A stretch of 16,584 nucleotides of DNA, taken from the NCBI GenBank assembly GCA_035276085.1, contig DATELY010000134.1, positions 1-16,584 on the forward strand. Direction: 5' to 3'. The stretch comes from DATELY01 sp035276085. GTDB lineage: Bacteria > Pseudomonadota > Gammaproteobacteria > Steroidobacterales > Steroidobacteraceae. The notes below the pieces were generated by a model. That model was not told where the DNA came from and did not search any database. It worked only from the letters and a program-made list of their open reading frames with translations. This document shows, piece by piece, positions 14,234 to 16,584 of this stretch (position 1 is its first letter; every line of letters begins with the position of its first letter). The translations under genes and the position numbers were made by a program.

Positions 14234-14671
14234 TCACGACACCGCGCCACCCGCATACCACTGCTCCAGCAACAGCTTGGCGGCGACCTTATCGACGTCC
14301 GCACGAACGGTACGACGCTTCTTCATGCCACTGGACCTCGCGTCACGCAGCTCGCTTTCCGCTTCGCGCGAGCTCAGACGCTCATCCACGAGCGTCACGG
14401 GCAGGCCACACTTGGCTTGCAGCTCCTGCGCAAATGCGCGCGCAGGTGACGTCATCGCCGTGTCCGTGCCGTCCATGTTGGTGGGCAGTCCCACGATCAG
14501 CTGCGCAGGTCGATATTCGGCGATCAGCTTCTCGATGAGCGACCACGGCGGCGAGTTCTTGTGCGTAAGCGTCGTGAGGGCGCGGGCGGTGCGCGTGAGC
14601 GAATCGCCGCTGGCAACGCCGATGCGGCGCGTACCGAAGTCAAAGGCGAGATGGATCTGCGGGCGCGTCAT
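14234..14671 (-). CDS. ruvX: YqgF/RuvX family RNase H-fold nuclease (pre-16S rRNA processing)
   Basis: A protein of 145 residues with the RNase H-like fold. The acidic residues of the active site are visible: D11 in AFDFGTRRIGVA, the DER motif (96-98) in VDERLSS, and D125 or D127 in RADVDKVAA. LIVGLPTNMDGT (58-69) is the family motif. The E. coli homologue YqgF is implicated in maturation of 16S rRNA 5' ends and was also called a putative Holliday-junction resolvase. It follows yqgE by 18 bp, as in most gammaproteobacteria, and a small hairpin covers that junction. The start ATG 14671 gives the standard N-terminus. Confidence 0.93.
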   Translation of the reverse strand: MTRPQIHLAFDFGTRRIGVASGDSLTRTARALTTLTHKNSPPWSLIEKLIAEYRPAQLIVGLPTNMDGTDTAMTSPARAFAQELQAKCGLPVTLVDERLSSREAESELRDARSSGMKKRRTVRADVDKVAAKLLLEQWYAGGAVS

Positions 14672-14674
14672 GCA

Positions 14675-14692
14675 TGAGCTGCGAGCAGCTCA
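14675..14692 (-). promoter_or_regulatory. Small hairpin at the yqgE-ruvX junction
   Basis: TGAGCTG (14675-14681) pairs with CAGCTCA (14686-14692) around a 4-nt loop. On the minus strand the yqgE stop codon TGA is the first three bases of the stem and the ruvX ATG follows 3 bp after it, so the hairpin covers the ribosome binding region of ruvX. A ribosome finishing yqgE would open it, which suggests translational coupling. Confidence 0.45.
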
Positions 14693-15253
14693 CGCATGCC
14701 CGGCCTCGGAGCTGATCATCGCGAGATCCACACCGAGGAGGCGTGCAGCTTCATGCCAGCGTTGCTCGAACGGCGTCTGGAAGAGGATGCGCTCGTCGCA
14801 TGGAACCGTCAGCCACGCGTTGTTCGCCACTTCGGTTTCGAGCTGTCCCGCGTCCCAGCCCGCATAGCCGAGTGCAATGAATGCAATCTCCGGTCCTTCG
14901 CCGCGCGATAGCGCATCCAGGATGTCGCGCGAGGTGGTCACGTGGATGCGTTCGGACACAGGCAATGTGGCATCCCAACGTTTGCCCGCGGAGTGCACGA
15001 CGAAGCCGCGATCCGTTTGCACAGGACCGCCGTGCAGCACGCTTTGATTCGCCAGCACGAGCGGCGGCGTGGGCATCTTCAACTGCTCGAAGACCTCGGA
15101 CATCTTCATCTTCAGCGGCCGATTGATGACCAGACCCAGCGCACCTGCCTCGTTATGCTCGCAGATGTACGTGACAGTCTGCGAGAAATTCGCATCCGCC
15201 AGCGCGGGCATCGCGATCAGAAACTGGTTGGTGAGGTACTGCGACGTGGCCAT
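14690..15253 (-). CDS. yqgE: YqgE/AlgH family (UPF0301) protein
   Basis: A protein of 187 residues from ATG 15253. LTNQFLIAMPALADANF (7-23), VTYICEHNEAGALGLVINRP (27-46, part), LHGGPVQTDRGFVVHS (73-88) and ALGYAGWDAGQLE are the conserved blocks of UPF0301. The family includes AlgH of Pseudomonas aeruginosa, named from alginate regulation, but its molecular activity is unresolved. The TTG-started extension to 15304 is rejected because the family begins with a short MxxxxYLTNQFLIAMP leader. It lies between tonB and ruvX, the conserved order of this cluster, and the 160-bp gap to tonB contains element 4. Confidence 0.93.
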   Translation of the reverse strand: MATSQYLTNQFLIAMPALADANFSQTVTYICEHNEAGALGLVINRPLKMKMSEVFEQLKMPTPPLVLANQSVLHGGPVQTDRGFVVHSAGKRWDATLPVSERIHVTTSRDILDALSRGEGPEIAFIALGYAGWDAGQLETEVANNAWLTVPCDERILFQTPFEQRWHEAARLLGVDLAMISSEAGHA

Positions 15254-15337
15254 GGACCAAGTATCCCGGCTCGACTGCGAGGGCTCAAGCAATGGCTGGG
15301 GCAATTGTCGGGAAGATCACAGTCGGAGCTGACGGGC

Positions 15338-15400
15338 GACAGCCGACGGCTAACGGCCAGAAAACCATTCCCTTCTGGCCAAGAGCCGTTACCCGTTGTC
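15338..15400. repeat. Quasi-palindromic heptad element 4 (yqgE-tonB gap)
   Basis: The left arm 15338-15362 ends in GGCCAGAA and the right arm 15373-15400 starts with TTCTGGCC, around a 10-nt loop. The arms contain ACGGCTA and GTTACC units, and pairing continues imperfectly outward to about 15330 and 15412. It shares the flank ACGGGCGACA and the unit ACGGC with element 1. It separates yqgE from tonB and could limit read-through, but has no T tract. Confidence 0.8.
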
Positions 15401-15412
15401 CGCCTCCCGTCC

Positions 15413-16345
15413 TCATCTAACCTGAGCCTCATCCACCGTCAATTTACCTCCGCGCGCACCGCCGCTGACGAATTGCCACTCATACGCAAAGCGCAGCTCG
15501 TCGTACTCGGCCTTCACGTTGGCGGGAAACGGATCGAAGGGTGCCGCCAGTCTGAGAATCCCTAAGGCTGCCTGATCCATTTCCGGATGCCCGCTCGAAC
15601 GGCGCACGCGAATGTTTTCGAGGCTGCCGTCTGCACGGATCGTCACCTCCAGAACGGGGTTGCCGGTCAGCGCGCGACGGCGGGCTTGGTTCGGATAGTT
15701 GAGCGTGCCCAGGCGCTCGACCTTGCGGCGCCACGCATCCAGGTAGGGGGCGATGCGGGATTCGCGCGTATCGGGCGTGATCTCGAGCGTCCGTCGACCG
15801 CGCAGTGCGAGTTTGTCCTCGACCGCAGCGCTTGCGAGAACTGGCGCCGTATCGGCGTTCGCCGCGAGAGGGGCCTCCTTTTTCCGATCTCCCGTGACGT
15901 CACCATCTACGTAGGTGATTTCGGTTCGTGGCGAGCGAGTGACGATCAGCTCAGCCGCCGGCACGCCTTCGGTGCCCTTGTGCAGCTCCAGCGCATCGCC
16001 CTCCATTTCTCCAAGCAACTCCGTCGGCAACGGAGCGGCGGGCGGAGTGGACGCGCGCACGGCCTCTTCGGTGGTGCCGGAGCCCCGCTGATTGCGTTGC
16101 GCGAGGTAGAAGGCTTTCGGGTTGGCCGCTTCGTTCACTGCTTCATCCGGCAACAGCAACACCTCGAGGCTCGGTGAATCGCCGCCATCGCGTGATGGTG
16201 CGGTGAACGTGACACCCAGGATGAGGATGCCGTGGAACAGCGCCGTGAGGAACAGCGTGGTCGTGAGCCGATCCTTGATCGGCGCGTTCGCCTCCTCGAG
16301 GGTGGCGAAGGGATTGCTCTCGGCGTCTGTAGCGTCAGTGGTCAC
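15413..16345 (-). CDS. TonB-family protein (TonB3-like)
   Basis: An inner-membrane-anchored TonB protein of about 310 residues. A cytoplasmic leader is followed by one membrane segment LTTTLFLTALFHGILILGVT (27-46), a periplasmic linker (about 50-200) that is not notably proline-rich, and the C-terminal TonB domain (about 201-306) with YLDAWRRKVERLGTLNYP (201-218), VLEVTIRADGSLENIRVRRSSGH and DQAALGILRLAAPFDPFP. GTG 16345 was chosen because the longer frame to TTG 16477 would translate element 5 as a repeat-coded leader. Position next to yqgE, ruvX, pyrB and the pil ATPases matches tonB3 of P. aeruginosa, a gene needed for normal twitching motility, so a pilus-related role is plausible, not proven. 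No exbB or exbD is present. Confidence 0.85.
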   Translation of the reverse strand: MTTDATDAESNPFATLEEANAPIKDRLTTTLFLTALFHGILILGVTFTAPSRDGGDSPSLEVLLLPDEAVNEAANPKAFYLAQRNQRGSGTTEEAVRASTPPAAPLPTELLGEMEGDALELHKGTEGVPAAELIVTRSPRTEITYVDGDVTGDRKKEAPLAANADTAPVLASAAVEDKLALRGRRTLEITPDTRESRIAPYLDAWRRKVERLGTLNYPNQARRRALTGNPVLEVTIRADGSLENIRVRRSSGHPEMDQAALGILRLAAPFDPFPANVKAEYDELRFAYEWQFVSGGARGGKLTVDEAQVR

Positions 16346-16370
16346 GGTGACGAATGAGTGAATGGCTCGC

Positions 16371-16446
16371 TGGTCGGCTGGCTTGCTGGCCAGAAGCAGA
16401 CGGGCACCATTGAATACTTCTGGCCAGCAAGCTAGCAAGCCGGCTA
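16371..16446. repeat. Quasi-palindromic octad element 5 (upstream of tonB)
   Basis: The left arm 16371-16395 and the right arm 16418-16446 close on GGCCAGAA and TTCTGGCC around a 22-nt loop. Arms are built from TTGCTGGC / TTGCTAGC units, and the right arm has one extra unit. It starts 26 bp upstream of the chosen tonB start and strongly resembles element 3 at 13005. Confidence 0.85.
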
Positions 16447-16490
16447 GTGTCCTGAATCGGTAATGCGTGAACGTCAATTCGGCGAGAGGA

Positions 16491-16563
16491 AATGGCGAAA
16501 CGGCGTAATGGCGTCAGAAATCACGCGCTTGACGCCATCTCGCCATGACGCCCTCACGCCATT
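16491..16563. repeat. Quasi-palindromic octad element 6 (right edge of window)
   Basis: The left arm 16491-16515 has AATGGCG, AAACGGCG, TAATGGCG and TC. The right arm 16531-16563 is complementary to AATGGCG, TGAGGGCG, TCATGGCG, AGATGGCG and TC, one unit longer. The loop is 15 nt and begins with AGAA. It has the same architecture as the other elements with a different unit sequence. The region 16447-16584 contains no gene I can support; in this neighbourhood gshB would be expected just beyond the window. Confidence 0.75.
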
Positions 16564-16584
16564 GCGGGCTGACGAACGTACGCG

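Noticed and set aside
15254..15304. Longer yqgE start at TTG 15304
   Set aside because: UPF0301 proteins begin shortly before LTNQFLIAMP; ATG 15253 fits this and the extra residues are not family-like.
16346..16477. Extended N-terminus of TonB from a TTG at 16477
   Set aside because: The extra 44 codons translate element 5 (LAGLLACW... and LLLASKPAD...), which is a repeat; GTG 16345 gives a leader followed by a normal membrane anchor.

Overview
The window is high-GC DNA densely packed with genes, with the composition and gene order of a Gammaproteobacterium. The right two thirds follow the Pseudomonas aeruginosa PA0387-PA0407 neighbourhood: DUF4426 lipoprotein, yggU, yggT, proC, yggS, then pilT and pilU, then pyrB, ruvX, yqgE (algH) and a tonB3-like gene. 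Order and sequence style suggest a Xanthomonadales, Nevskiales or Steroidobacter-like lineage; this is inference, since no rRNA marker is present.

Left part (1-6260): a secreted family 3 glycoside hydrolase whose 5' end overlaps a REP-type palindrome; a receiver-domain protein that looks like the C-terminal remnant of a hybrid histidine kinase, overlapping a short DHp protein with a degenerate ATPase half; ornithine aminotransferase (rocD) on the minus strand, whose 3' end overlaps that protein by 32 bp; a translationally coupled pair of an alpha/beta hydrolase and a TerB-family protein; and an HU-family DNA-binding protein. An orphan plus-strand intrinsic terminator follows at about 6200-6239.

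Middle (6265-9260, minus strand): the compact cluster yggS-proC-yggT-yggU, then a DUF4426 lipoprotein. ProC makes proline from pyrroline-5-carboxylate, YggS is the PLP-homeostasis protein often paired with it, and YggT and YggU are conserved membrane and small soluble proteins. RocD also yields pyrroline-5-carboxylate, so an ornithine-to-proline route is encoded within this window.

Right part (9261-16584): a divergent promoter region leads to three consecutive PilT/PilU-family retraction ATPases (pilT, pilU and a third paralogue) on the plus strand. Convergent to them on the minus strand are tonB, yqgE, ruvX and pyrB.

The most unusual structure is a set of six long-arm quasi-palindromes in the non-coding gaps from 10.4 kb to the right end (pilT/pilU, pilU/third ATPase, third ATPase/pyrB, yqgE/tonB, and two upstream of tonB). 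Their arms are built from short 7-8 bp degenerate units, and four of the six carry an inner core GGCCAGAA...TTCTGGCC (one copy has the right side shortened to TCTGGCC). The arms of one element match each other better than they match other elements. A different, perfect 27-bp inverted repeat sits in the pyrB leader. I see no CRISPR array, prophage, transposase, tRNA or rRNA.
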